Origin: Massilia pinisoli | GTDB taxonomy: Bacteria > Pseudomonadota > Gammaproteobacteria > Burkholderiales > Burkholderiaceae_D | Assembly (NCBI RefSeq): GCF_024753285.1 | Contig: NZ_JANUGW010000013.1 | Coordinates: 1-64,000 of the forward strand | Direction: 5' to 3' | Length of the DNA: 64,000 bases | Shown here: piece after piece, positions 43,040 to 51,334 of the stretch | Numbering within the stretch: the stretch's first letter is position 1 | Layout of the letters: every line of letters starts with the position of its first letter | Translations under genes and position numbers: made by a program | The notes under the pieces: model-generated | Seen by the model: the letters and a program-made list of their open reading frames with translations, nothing else | Databases searched by the model: none | Told to the model about the DNA's origin: nothing

Positions 43040-45052
43040 ATGCAAAACAAGATTCCGCATTCGCTGCCATATCGCCCGGAAATCGATGGTCTGCGCGCCA
43101 TTGCTGTGCTACCAGTCATTCTGTTTCATGCCGGTTTCAAGCTGTTCAGCGGCGGTTTTGTTGGCGTCGACATCTTTTTCGTTTTGTCTGGCTACCTGAT
43201 CACTTCGATTATCCTGAAGGACTTGGCAGCCGAACAATTCAGCGTGAGCCAGTTTTACGTACGCCGTGCGCGCCGGATCCTTCCCGCGCTGACCGTCGTA
43301 CTGCTAGTCAGTTTCCCGCTAGCGGTGTGGTTGATGCTGCCAGACGAGCTCAAGCGTTTCGGCCAGAGTGTAATGGCGGTCGCAACGTTTTCGTCGAACC
43401 TGTTTTTTTGGCTGAAGACCGACTATTTCGCGCCCGCCGCCGAAGAGCAGCCGCTGCTTCATACTTGGAGCTTGGCGGTGGAAGAACAATACTACGTGCT
43501 CTTTCCACTGCTGCTCATACTGGCATGGAGGCGGGGCACCGGCCGCATGGCAGGGATCGTTGGCGGACTCGCGATCGGATCGTTCGTCCTTGCCTCCGTC
43601 GTCCAGCAACAGCATCCACAGGCCGCGTTCTACTTGTTGCCGACGCGTGCATGGGAATTGCTGGCCGGCTCGCTCGCCGCCATCGTGCCTCGCCTCGGTG
43701 GTAATCCGGCGTTCGGACCACGCCGTTCGGAGCTCGGCGCGGGGCTGGGCTTCGCCTTGATCCTGTGGGCGCTGTTCATGTTTGACGGCCATGCGCCGGT
43801 ACCACCTGCGCAGATGCTTATCCCAGTGCTCGGCACCGCACTGGTGATCCATTGCACGCACGGGCGCACGTTGGTCGGAAGGTTGCTGGCAAGCCGGCCG
43901 TGCGTGGCGCTGGGTCTGATTTCTTACAGCGCCTATCTGTGGCACCAGCCCGTACTCGCATTCGGAAAACTCAAATATTTCAATGGCGTCCCGTCGGGTC
44001 TCGTGATGGCCCTGGTGGCACTCAGCCTGTTGCTGGGTTATCTCAGCTGGCGGTTCGTCGAATTGCCGGTCCGCACCGTGCAGTGGCGTATCTTAAAGGC
44101 GCGCGCGCCAGTGTTGGGTATGGCCGCAGGCACGTTGGTCACGGCGCTGCTAGTGGGTGTGGGGCTGCATGCAACTTCGGGTTTCGCCGGACTGCACCGC
44201 TGGAAGGGCATCCAGGGGCCGCTGCAGGCCAATGCCGAACGTGGCAGCGGCGAGAAATTCTGTCTTGCTCATCCGGCGGGTTCGCCGCTGGGGCCGGTCA
44301 ACTGCATCGTCGGCGACCGGCGCGCACCGGTCGACGGTGTGTTGTGGGGTGATAGCATGGCCGCTGCCCTGCTGCCGGGGCTGGACGAAGAACTCTCTCG
44401 GCAACACCGCGCTTTCGTCGCTGTGCTGAGCGACGGGTGCATTCCCATCGAAGGCCTGACGCGGACCGTGAAAAAGGAATTTGGCTGCGAGGCGCAACGT
44501 CAGCGTGTGGTCGTGGAACAGATCCTGCGGCAGCCTGCGTTAAAGAATATCGTCTGGATTGGGAATTTCGGCTTGCTGACGTCGGGCCAGCCGCATGATT
44601 TCGCCCTCGACGGCCGGCCTGCGACGCCAGCGGACGTCCGTGAACGCCTGCTAGCGACGGTCGATAAGCTGCACGCCGCTGGAAAGACGCTGATCCTGGT
44701 CGGAAACACGCCGCGATTCAATGTGAATGCGGCGGATTACGCCATGCGGATGTACGCCCGCTACGGTGCGGACGTTACCCTGCAGGCGCAGCACGTGACG
44801 CGCGCCGACGAGGAAACGGGCTTCGGCAGTCTGGCGCAGCTGTTGCGAGAGGCGAGCTCCCGTAGTCGCGTGGTCGATGGATTGGACATTTTTTGCAACG
44901 GCCAGGACTGCAGCTCGCATGACGCTCATGGACAATTGCTGTACACGGACATGAGCCACCTTTCGCACCTCGGTGCCCGCAAACTTGCACGATCGGTCGC
45001 CACCCGGCTGGATCCGCCGCCCTCGGCCGTGCTGGCGCAACGGGGAATATGA
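43040..45052 (+). CDS. OafA-type acyltransferase with C-terminal SGNH domain
   Basis: A 670-residue two-part O-acetyltransferase. Residues 1-380 are the acyltransferase-3 membrane domain: YRPEIDGLRAIAVLPVILFH, FFVLSGYLI, FYVRRARRILPAL and TWSLAVEEQYY. The periplasmic SGNH hydrolase-like domain follows, with GDSMA (near 437) and the C-terminal DMSHLSHLG (DxxH, near 636). Fusions of this type (OafB-like) acetylate O-antigen, for example on rhamnose, and can change serotype and phage sensitivity. The start was set at MQNKIPH, although no good ribosome site precedes it; an upstream ATG at 42968 falls in the recombinase relic. The gene is higher in GC than its neighbours in the island. Confidence 0.92.
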   Translation: MQNKIPHSLPYRPEIDGLRAIAVLPVILFHAGFKLFSGGFVGVDIFFVLSGYLITSIILKDLAAEQFSVSQFYVRRARRILPALTVVLLVSFPLAVWLMLPDELKRFGQSVMAVATFSSNLFFWLKTDYFAPAAEEQPLLHTWSLAVEEQYYVLFPLLLILAWRRGTGRMAGIVGGLAIGSFVLASVVQQQHPQAAFYLLPTRAWELLAGSLAAIVPRLGGNPAFGPRRSELGAGLGFALILWALFMFDGHAPVPPAQMLIPVLGTALVIHCTHGRTLVGRLLASRPCVALGLISYSAYLWHQPVLAFGKLKYFNGVPSGLVMALVALSLLLGYLSWRFVELPVRTVQWRILKARAPVLGMAAGTLVTALLVGVGLHATSGFAGLHRWKGIQGPLQANAERGSGEKFCLAHPAGSPLGPVNCIVGDRRAPVDGVLWGDSMAAALLPGLDEELSRQHRAFVAVLSDGCIPIEGLTRTVKKEFGCEAQRQRVVVEQILRQPALKNIVWIGNFGLLTSGQPHDFALDGRPATPADVRERLLATVDKLHAAGKTLILVGNTPRFNVNAADYAMRMYARYGADVTLQAQHVTRADEETGFGSLAQLLREASSRSRVVDGLDIFCNGQDCSSHDAHGQLLYTDMSHLSHLGARKLARSVATRLDPPPSAVLAQRGI

Positions 45053-45187
45053 CTCTGCCGCCGTACGCTCATGGAGTCTAACTATCGCACTTCGTATCGT
45101 ACTAATCGCTGAAGCCCCCTCGATCTCCACGGCGCTTAGTGTCATCTGAATCGGCAGCAGACCACACCTAGGGGCCAAAAAACAGAA

Positions 45188-45210
45188 AGCCCAGCCATGG
45201 AGGCTGGGCT
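45188..45210 (-). terminator. Terminator at the end of the satellite replication operon
   Basis: Arms AGCCCAGCC and GGCTGGGCT with a 5-base loop, followed on the minus strand by TTCTGTTTTTT. It lies about 60 bp after the last gene of the alpA operon. Confidence 0.88.
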
Positions 45211-45271
45211 AAGTAGCTGTTATATTGGAAGAGGTTTCATATCGAGGTGACGGTCCGGCCGGCTGGATCGC

Positions 45272-45757
45272 TCATGCATGGGTGTGCTGGCGCGATCCAG
45301 TATTCTGAGGCTCCCCTTTACTCATTAATTGGAAGGCTTTGCAGCGCTGCAAGACGAACGGTAGCTCACGTGGCACCTGTGGGCCGCCAAACTTGGCATG
45401 TCTCCAACTGGAGCAACGGTAGACACCTTGAGTACCGCTGAGGCAGCCGCACTCAAGGCAAAGTCGGCGTTCGTCGCGCTGGGAGTCGCGGGTCTGTAGG
45501 CGCAGCGCGAGCTCCCAGGCCGTGCCAGTGTCTACGCCCCGAGTCGTGAATACCGCTACACGTCGCTGAATGACTGCGGTCGCATGCCTAAATCTTTCCA
45601 GCAATTCGGACTTTAGCGAACGCAGCAGCGGACGCCACTCTTCGAGGCGCATTTGTTGGCCGGTCACGACCAATTTTCCGCCGCCATCGACCGATACAGA
45701 GACTCCCTCCGCTGCGCACTGATCGACTACGAAGTCAAGTATGGAAGTGATGGTCAT
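45272..45757 (-). CDS. Cys-rich protein downstream of the satellite primase
   Basis: A 161-residue ORF whose ATG overlaps the primase stop by 4 bp. The N-terminal 60 residues form a small helical region (ILDFVVDQCAAEGVSVSVDG, then GGKLVVTGQQMRLEEWRPLLRSLK fused in relatives of primase-linked TubC_N-like modules). Then comes a zinc-ribbon-like segment RRLCLECGCLSGTQGVYRCSSW with three or four Cys. The pattern recurs after primases on betaproteobacterial islands, though I know no assigned function. It may help the replication protein bind DNA or the host machinery. Confidence 0.6.
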   Translation of the reverse strand: MTITSILDFVVDQCAAEGVSVSVDGGGKLVVTGQQMRLEEWRPLLRSLKSELLERFRHATAVIQRRVAVFTTRGVDTGTAWELALRLQTRDSQRDERRLCLECGCLSGTQGVYRCSSWRHAKFGGPQVPRELPFVLQRCKAFQLMSKGEPQNTGSRQHTHA

Positions 45758-47898
45758 AGCTCCTCCGTATTGACGTCATTGAACGGCCCATCAGAGTCTG
45801 AAGGGAGTACCGAAGAGCGCGAAGAGAGCAAGCTTTTATGCCGGTACTCTTCGGCATTCTTCGTGCTCCGTTCGAGCACACCCGAATTTCCGACCTTCGG
45901 CAGCCTCCAAACCCAGGGGCCGCCCATGCTCAACTTGACCGACTCGATACCCAGGTCTTTTTTGAGTCTTTTAGCGACGTCCCATGAATGTCCGGCATCG
46001 CGCACCTCAGCCTGTAACGCTTTGGTTGGCATCGTTCCACCGGCGTCCTTAAGGATGTCGGCCAGCATTCGTTTGAGTTCATCGCGCGAGTCGCCATCAA
46101 TGCTCGCGTCAACTTCGACTTCACCCAGGATCTCGCGTGCAGTGCCTTCGATGACGCCATCCCACAAAGCGTGTGTTGTTGCGATGCCATCGTCCAGAGC
46201 AGCCGGTTCGATCGAGTACGCAACGCCGCCTTCGTCAACAGCGATGTTCGATTTGGCTCGCGCCAGTACACGTCTGCTGCCATCCTCTTCCTTGGCCGTC
46301 ACCAGTACCATGCGGGCCAGGGCACCGAACGCTTGCGAGCCAATCACACGATCTTGCGGCGTTCGTCCAGCGCCGCCTTTGGCGAAGTGGCTGATCCCGA
46401 TGACAGCGCATCCATGCACGTCTGCGAAGTCGACCACCGCCTGCAAGCTGCGCCTTACATCATTTGCCTTGTGCATGTCCCCAGCCACGGCGGAGACAAT
46501 CGGATCGATCAACAGCAGGCTGACACCGCCAATCGCCTCGACCGCGCGATGCAGCTCCACGATGTCTTGGGCTGGATCAAACGGCACGCTCACGCCGTTT
46601 TGTGCAATGCCTTCAATAAAGTGGCAGCGGCTGAGGTCTGCACCCGATGCAATCAACCGAGGTACCAGGGTATCCTCAGCCACATCTTCGCTTGACCAGA
46701 TCAGCACGTTGCCCTTGCGTTGGCTAACAGTTCCGTCAGGCCAGGTGCCGCCGGCGGTAACGATAGCGGCCAGTGCAAGTGCGAGCGTCGTTTTGCCGGT
46801 ACCAGCTGCGCCGGCCAAGATGGTCAACTTCCCTGCCGGGAGCCAACCAGGCCACAACCAAGTGATTGGTTGTGGTTTGATGTCGGCACCGCAGCGGATC
46901 TTAACCACACGGGTTTCGGTCAATGCGGCCGGTTCGCTACCAGACTGGGCTGGTGTAGTAACCTGCGGCTTGATATACAAGGCCTGCTCAGTTGCGCTGA
47001 TCACGGCATTGGCTCCTTCGCGTTGAGCCAGGTCGTTGAAGTCAGTAGGGTTTCCCTCGTCGGAAGTGAATTTTGGCACTGCTAACCAACCGCCGACTGC
47101 GCGAGCTGCGGCCATCGCGCTTGCCATGCCTACGTTGCCGACTGCATTGAAGCGGTCGTTATCTGCGCATACAACGATTCGGACGTCCGGGAGCTTGCTT
47201 CGCAATGCTAGTGCTACCGCCACCAAATTGCTCGCATTAAAGGCAACGGCAACCGGGTGTCCGACGGCCTCGAACAGGCTAGCGCCGGTGGCAAAGCCTT
47301 CACAGATCAGGACGGTATCGCGAATATTTCCACCGAAGGTGTGATACATGCCCTGAACGCGGCCGTTCGATTTAAATCGTTTGGTTCCGTCTGCGTAGAT
47401 GAACTGGAGGCTACGCAGTTTGCCGTGTTCGTCACGCATCGGTACCAGCAACGTGCGCTTGTCCTTGAGCTCCTTGAGACCGAAGGGCTTAATGCCCTTG
47501 CGCGCGCAGTAGGGATTGTCGTCTGTAGCATCAACCGCGCAAGCGAAGAGGCGCTCGCACTCTGCAGCGGCGGCCTCCTCCAGCTGCATACGTGCGGCTT
47601 CGGCCTCCTGGCGGGCCAGAGCGATTTTGGTCAAGTACTCGGTGCGTTCAGCCGATGTGAGCGCTTGATTCGATTTACCGCACCATTTTTCGGACAAGCC
47701 CGTTTTCCAGTTGCCGAAGGCCCCGGCCGGAACACCGTCACCGTGCAGGACATACCAAGCGGATTTCTTTCCTTTCCTATCGTCGTCCGCATCGAAGCGA
47801 CGGCGCACTCCGTCAGCGATGATTTCGGGCGGGTTTAAGCCAAACGATGCCAGTACCGCGCCGAACTGCACCTCAATATTGATGTGTGGTGTATTCAA
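45754..47898 (-). CDS. P4-alpha-like primase-helicase (TOPRIM + RepA-type AAA ATPase)
   Basis: A 714-residue replication protein. The N-terminal zinc/primase part (1-180) has DNPYCARKGIKPFGLK. The TOPRIM-like core is VLICEGFATGASLFEAVG and VVCADND. The helicase domain (about 325-560) has Walker A GAAGTGKTTLAL, Walker B LLLIDPIV and SHFAKGG. A C-terminal winged-helix-like stretch (about 610-670) may bind origin DNA. It should prime and unwind the island's own origin, as the P4 alpha protein does. Its start overlaps the ash-like gene by 4 bp, and its stop overlaps the next gene by 4 bp. Confidence 0.9.
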   Translation of the reverse strand: MNTPHINIEVQFGAVLASFGLNPPEIIADGVRRRFDADDDRKGKKSAWYVLHGDGVPAGAFGNWKTGLSEKWCGKSNQALTSAERTEYLTKIALARQEAEAARMQLEEAAAAECERLFACAVDATDDNPYCARKGIKPFGLKELKDKRTLLVPMRDEHGKLRSLQFIYADGTKRFKSNGRVQGMYHTFGGNIRDTVLICEGFATGASLFEAVGHPVAVAFNASNLVAVALALRSKLPDVRIVVCADNDRFNAVGNVGMASAMAAARAVGGWLAVPKFTSDEGNPTDFNDLAQREGANAVISATEQALYIKPQVTTPAQSGSEPAALTETRVVKIRCGADIKPQPITWLWPGWLPAGKLTILAGAAGTGKTTLALALAAIVTAGGTWPDGTVSQRKGNVLIWSSEDVAEDTLVPRLIASGADLSRCHFIEGIAQNGVSVPFDPAQDIVELHRAVEAIGGVSLLLIDPIVSAVAGDMHKANDVRRSLQAVVDFADVHGCAVIGISHFAKGGAGRTPQDRVIGSQAFGALARMVLVTAKEEDGSRRVLARAKSNIAVDEGGVAYSIEPAALDDGIATTHALWDGVIEGTAREILGEVEVDASIDGDSRDELKRMLADILKDAGGTMPTKALQAEVRDAGHSWDVAKRLKKDLGIESVKLSMGGPWVWRLPKVGNSGVLERSTKNAEEYRHKSLLSSRSSVLPSDSDGPFNDVNTEEL

Positions 47899-48527
47899 GT
47901 TGGCGCTCCATCGATCGCGCGGTGGGCAGCGATCTCGATATTCGAGGTTTTTCCACCTTGAACGAAAGGAAGGTGTTTTTTCTTGAGGCCTTTAAAAATA
48001 AGGCTCCAACCCTCAAACGAAAAATTGAGGGCATTACATTTGCAACGGGATGTGCGTCCGGCGCTGGCCTCTGGGGGCTTGAATTTGGGTCGAACGGACG
48101 AGTTATTGCCAGGCATGTCTGCCTCCGTGTGTGGTTGAAGAGCCGCACGGCCCGTCGCCAAACGGGGAGAGCGGCAAATGGCGGGGTTGGCGAACCGGCA
48201 CACACGGAAACCGGCATACCCGAAGGTATCCCCACCACCGCCGCCCATGGGAGATGCAATGGCCTGGACAAAAAAAGACCGCCGGATGGCGGTTGTCCGC
48301 CGTATGTATTTCAGGTCGCCAAACCCGGTCGCGTTTTTATCTACGACATAGCAAGAATACGCTGTGTAGTCGAAAAGCGTCAAGAAGCCCAATGCAAAGA
48401 GCTCGGCGCTTTCTTTGATGGGACGCAGAAGGGAGCACGAAGAATGTCGAAGGGTGTAGAGGGAAAAAAACGCTCCCTTCGGTAACTTGTGGCTCCCTTC
48501 GCTAGCGCAGAAGCGAGCCACAATCAT
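47895..48527 (-). CDS. Ash-like leader protein of the satellite operon
   Basis: A 210-residue frame ending 4 bp into the primase gene and starting 4 bp inside alpA. The stretch GYAGFRVCRFANPAICRSPR, followed by LATGRAALQPHTEADMPGNN, is of the kind found in phage P4 Ash/Icd-like proteins upstream of alpha. Two other frames are also open over part of the region, which is usual for this class. The ATGA overlaps at both ends make this frame the best candidate. P4 Ash affects host transcription and defence; whether this one is made as protein is uncertain. Confidence 0.6.
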   Translation of the reverse strand: MIVARFCASEGSHKLPKGAFFSLYTLRHSSCSLLRPIKESAELFALGFLTLFDYTAYSCYVVDKNATGFGDLKYIRRTTAIRRSFFVQAIASPMGGGGGDTFGYAGFRVCRFANPAICRSPRLATGRAALQPHTEADMPGNNSSVRPKFKPPEASAGRTSRCKCNALNFSFEGWSLIFKGLKKKHLPFVQGGKTSNIEIAAHRAIDGAPT

Positions 48528-48745
48528 TGCTGGCTGCCACTCGACAGGCTGGTTTCCGCCTGTTGCGAAATGAACGCCTCGACCTCATCGGCGTCCCACA
48601 CCGTGACGCTCGCGCCGAGCTTAAACGGCTTGGGGAAGCGGCCTTCGCGGACCCAGCGCCACACAGTGGTTGGGCTGACTGGCAGTTTGCCGGGCTTGCC
48701 CTTGGTCGATGCGAGCTCGGAGATACGGATAACACGTTGTAACAC
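48524..48745 (-). CDS. alpA: AlpA-family regulator/excisionase
   Basis: A 73-residue MerR-like HTH protein. Key pieces are VIRISELASTKGKPGKLPVS, PTTVWRWVREGRFPKP and WDADEVEAFISQQ. The start is GTG 48745, preceded by AAGGGG. AlpA/Vis proteins of P4-like elements repress early promoters and help integrase excise the element. It is first gene of the operon, with the 175-bp repeats directly upstream as the likely control region. The ATGA overlap couples it to the ash-like gene. Confidence 0.9.
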   Translation of the reverse strand: MLQRVIRISELASTKGKPGKLPVSPTTVWRWVREGRFPKPFKLGASVTVWDADEVEAFISQQAETSLSSGSQQ

Positions 48746-48761
48746 TAAATACCCCTTAAAA

Positions 48762-49075
48762 ATAGGCCACAGCACGGTATGTGCTGCGCAGGGGCGCATA
48801 TTTGTTGATGCTGGACGCCTGTGCTATGACGTCAAGCGGCTACACGGCACCGTCTAGCCCCTTGACGTGTCGGTCTAGGGGCTAGACGGATTTTTTTCTA
48901 ACAATTTGGCGTCGCGCGTGACACAATTTTCCTAACAATAGGCCTAAGACGGTATGTGTTGTGGTGGAGTATGGCGTCATGGATGAGGGTAGGCTGCGCT
49001 AGGACGTTACCTCGATAGTCGGTCGCATCTAGCGGTTTGACATGTCGGTCAAGGTGCTAAACGGACTTTTTTCTG
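48762..49075. repeat. 175-bp-period tandem repeat with hairpins upstream of alpA
   Basis: Two imperfect copies (about 48762-48900 and 48937-49075) align with an offset of 175-176 bp. Shared blocks are ATAGGCC, CGGTATGTG, CTAG, TTGAC(G/A)TGTCGGTC and ACGGA followed by TTTTTTCT. Copy 1 holds a perfect 13-bp inverted repeat (48850-48862 with 48877-48889, CCGTCTAGCCCCT type) followed by seven T. Copy 2 keeps the shape with several mismatches, and its tail overlaps the 3' end of the 262-residue gene. No protein gene lies in 48746-49056. Candidates are an untranslated immunity RNA with terminators or a replication origin. Confidence 0.75.
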
Positions 49076-49845
49076 AACCATTCAGCTATCGTGCGTTGTG
49101 CGTTTGTCGGTTGAAGGACAGCGTTGATAGTGCGGCCGTGCTCCATGATTTGCCCTTGCAGCGCGTATGCCGCTTGGCTTGCAGATTTCCACTCCCGAGG
49201 GTTGTACAGCGACAGGGCGTAATCACGAAGAGCACTCATCGGACGATGTCGCGCGACAGCACCGCGTCTACCAAAAGCAGAGAAATTAAATTTATCGACA
49301 CTTGCTTTTTCATCAGCACTTAGCTCGACTGTATGACTAAGTCTTTCGGCATACCAAAGAGCTTGGTACGCGTTCATAAGACACTCGGCCCTGTGGTCTA
49401 TCACATCTACTTTGTACCAACCTTGGGAATTAAGTCCATGTTCGTCATAATCCTCATCATTAGATGGCCCGGCGACTTCTAACTCGGAGTCGATGAACCA
49501 TAGGCCGAATGCAGCCATTTGCTCAACGCCTGAGATTGGACGTATTAGGCTGTCTGGTATTAGTTGTTTATTGTCATCAAAGAGTTGGCCGCTAGTATCA
49601 GCGAGATCTTCTACGGTAAGGCCCCCGTGTTTCACGATCCACTCAAACAGTGCGCGTACCGGAAATAGTATTTGATAGGAAACTTCGTAGGAATAAACAT
49701 CGTTAGGAGTGTCTCCAGCAAAGACGTAATTTATCTCAGCCGGGATCGTTCGCTTCAGGCGACTTGCGATGGAGTCTTCTGGTACATACACCATTAGTTT
49801 CTGGCGCAAAAAGGGGATGTGCGAATAAATATTTAGACGTCGCAT
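49057..49845 (-). CDS. Unknown 262-residue protein in the integrase-regulator slot
   Basis: A soluble, acidic protein with no signal or membrane segment. The only distinctive region is the basic C-terminus: NPREWKSASQAAYALQGQIM, then AQRTIAEWFRKK, predicted helical and reminiscent of small DNA-contacting tails on other phage proteins. The N-terminal part (MRRLNIYSHIPFLRQKLMVY, then PAEINYVFAGDTPNDVYSYE) matches no family I know. It is 87 bp after the integrase stop and read on the same strand. In P4-type satellites this kind of slot carries accessory, often anti-phage, genes. Composition is AT-richer than the replication genes. Function unknown. Confidence 0.7.
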   Translation of the reverse strand: MRRLNIYSHIPFLRQKLMVYVPEDSIASRLKRTIPAEINYVFAGDTPNDVYSYEVSYQILFPVRALFEWIVKHGGLTVEDLADTSGQLFDDNKQLIPDSLIRPISGVEQMAAFGLWFIDSELEVAGPSNDEDYDEHGLNSQGWYKVDVIDHRAECLMNAYQALWYAERLSHTVELSADEKASVDKFNFSAFGRRGAVARHRPMSALRDYALSLYNPREWKSASQAAYALQGQIMEHGRTINAVLQPTNAQRTIAEWFRKKSV

Positions 49846-49932
49846 TGCTTGCCTCTTGGACTGCGAAGAATTACGGCAGCTGGATGCCGCGTCAGCATCA
49901 CTGCCGCTGTAACGTATTGTTCAACTGTACGA

Positions 49933-51153
49933 TTACGCGGCCGCTAGAGGCCCGTTTCCAGCTAAACCATCGCGCAAGTTGTCGAGGTAATCCGCCCAAC
50001 GTTGCATCATTTGTCGGCGCTCTTTTAGGAAGGCCGTACGGTTATATGCCCGTCCATTTGCGTCGCGGACGGCATGCGCCAATTGGTGTTCGATGAAGTC
50101 CGGGCGTTCGCCAAGGACCTCATCTAGGATAGTGCGGGCCGTAGCCCTGAAACCGTGAGCTGTGACGATGTCCTTGCTATAACCCATCGAGCGAAGCGCC
50201 GCGTTTACGGTGTTCTCGCTCATGCAGCGGTCGTTGGTTCGGATGCTGGGAAACACGTACTTTCCTTCGCCGGTGAGAAGGTGCATGGAGCGCAGCACCT
50301 CAACCGCTTGACGGGCCAGCGGTACGATGTGGTCAATGCCCATCTTCATTTTGGTAGCAGGAATACGCCACTCCCCAGCATCGAGGTCAAACTCGGACCA
50401 CTCGGCGGCGCGCAGCTCGCCCGGGCGAACGAATAACAGGGGCGTAAGTTTGAGGGCGGCTTTCGCGTACGGATGGCCGCTGTACGCATAGATCGCGCGT
50501 AGTATTGCGCCAACCTGTTCAGGCGCCGTGATCGCGGCATAGTGAGCTTTTGGCACCGCTGAAAGGGCGCCGCGCAGGTCTGTAGTCACATCGCGCTCGG
50601 CTAGGCCACTCGCAACTGCAAAACGGAACACCTGGCCGCACAACTGCTTGATCTTGTGCGCGGATTCTATGGCGCCGCGCGCCTCGATTTTCTCCAGCAC
50701 TGCCAAGACGTCACGTGGTTTGATAGTCGAGATCGGCATCGCGCCGATGGCGGGGAACACGTTCTTTTCAAGCCAAGACGTATTTTTTTCCAGTGTGCCT
50801 GGAGTGCGGTCGGGGGCAATTTTTTTCAGATAGGCCCGCGCCATGCTTTCAAAGGTGCTCGATGCTGCCACTGCTTTAGCGGCGCGATCATCGCGCTTGG
50901 CCTGCATTGGATCGATGCCAGCGCTGACCAGCTGGCGCGCTTCGTCCCGCAGTTGGCGAGCACGAGCCAGCGTGATCGTGGGGTACACGCCCAAGGCTAA
51001 CAGTCGCTGTTTGCCATTGAAGCGGTAGCTCATGCGCCAGTACTTGCCGGCTTCCTTGACGTGCAGGTACAGCGCTTGGCTGTCAGTGTATTTGTCGCCA
51101 GCCGGTTTGCCAGAGTGTTTGACCTGCCGGATGAAGGTATCTGTGAGGGGCAT
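49933..51153 (-). CDS. P4-type tyrosine integrase
   Basis: A 406-residue site-specific recombinase. The N-terminal DUF4102 arm-binding domain starts MPLTDTFIRQVKHSGKPAGD and includes YLHVKEAGKYWRMSYRFNGK. The core-binding part is at about 100-200. Catalytic residues are present: Arg in FVRPGELRAAEW, HGFRAT (HxxR) and Tyr in RAYNRTAFLKERR. The start ATG 51153 was chosen over a longer frame. It lies next to the tRNA-Leu 3' end, which is its attachment site. GTACCAACA, a putative arm site, covers its start. Confidence 0.95.
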   Translation of the reverse strand: MPLTDTFIRQVKHSGKPAGDKYTDSQALYLHVKEAGKYWRMSYRFNGKQRLLALGVYPTITLARARQLRDEARQLVSAGIDPMQAKRDDRAAKAVAASSTFESMARAYLKKIAPDRTPGTLEKNTSWLEKNVFPAIGAMPISTIKPRDVLAVLEKIEARGAIESAHKIKQLCGQVFRFAVASGLAERDVTTDLRGALSAVPKAHYAAITAPEQVGAILRAIYAYSGHPYAKAALKLTPLLFVRPGELRAAEWSEFDLDAGEWRIPATKMKMGIDHIVPLARQAVEVLRSMHLLTGEGKYVFPSIRTNDRCMSENTVNAALRSMGYSKDIVTAHGFRATARTILDEVLGERPDFIEHQLAHAVRDANGRAYNRTAFLKERRQMMQRWADYLDNLRDGLAGNGPLAAA

Positions 51154-51250
51154 GTTGGTACCTAATTTTTGGTCTTTTGTGGATACCAGCAAAAGTACCA
51201 TCAAATCATCCGCATGGGGTAGCGTTCGATGGCACGGGGTAGCGCAACAA

Positions 51251-51284
51251 AAAACCCGCGCTCTCTATGAGAAACGCGGGTTTT
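51251..51284 (-). terminator. Terminator downstream of tRNA-Leu, supplied by the island
   Basis: Arms AAAACCCGCG and CGCGGGTTTT with a 14-base loop and a T-run on the minus strand, 33 bp after the tRNA 3' end. It mimics the displaced terminator at 33445-33476, including the shared GCGTTTCTC loop edge. Confidence 0.88.
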
Positions 51285-51316
51285 GGTGTTCAGTGGTACA
51301 TGTTGCTACAAGGTAT

Positions 51317-51334
51317 TGGTGCCTCCGGCCGGAA
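51317..51334. repeat. attR: tRNA-Leu 3' end, identical to attL
   Basis: The same 18-mer as at 33511-33528. It is part of the intact tRNA, with the integrase gene directly downstream, so the island restores the tRNA end on insertion. Confidence 0.85.

Larger units (their letters stand above)
33511..51334. mobile_element. P4-like satellite/integrative island in tRNA-Leu(CAA)
   Basis: About 17.8 kb between 18-bp direct repeats of the tRNA-Leu 3' end. The P4-type integrase (49933-51153) lies beside the intact tRNA. An alpA, ash-like and primase/helicase operon marks it as P4-like. GC content is visibly lower than in flanking DNA, and many genes are broken. No capsid, portal or terminase gene was seen, so it would depend on a helper phage if it packages at all. 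The left half holds unrelated cargo and at least one nested recombinase cassette, so it may be a composite of several insertions. Confidence 0.82.

Noticed and set aside
47873..48271. Alternative frame in the ash-like region (PPFAALPVWRRAVRLFNH)
   Set aside because: Parallel open frames are common here. The 47895-48527 frame has ATGA overlaps with both neighbours, so it was preferred.
48850..49075. Repeats read as a possible CRISPR array
   Set aside because: Only two diverged units with a 175-bp period; no short direct repeats with regular spacers and no cas genes.
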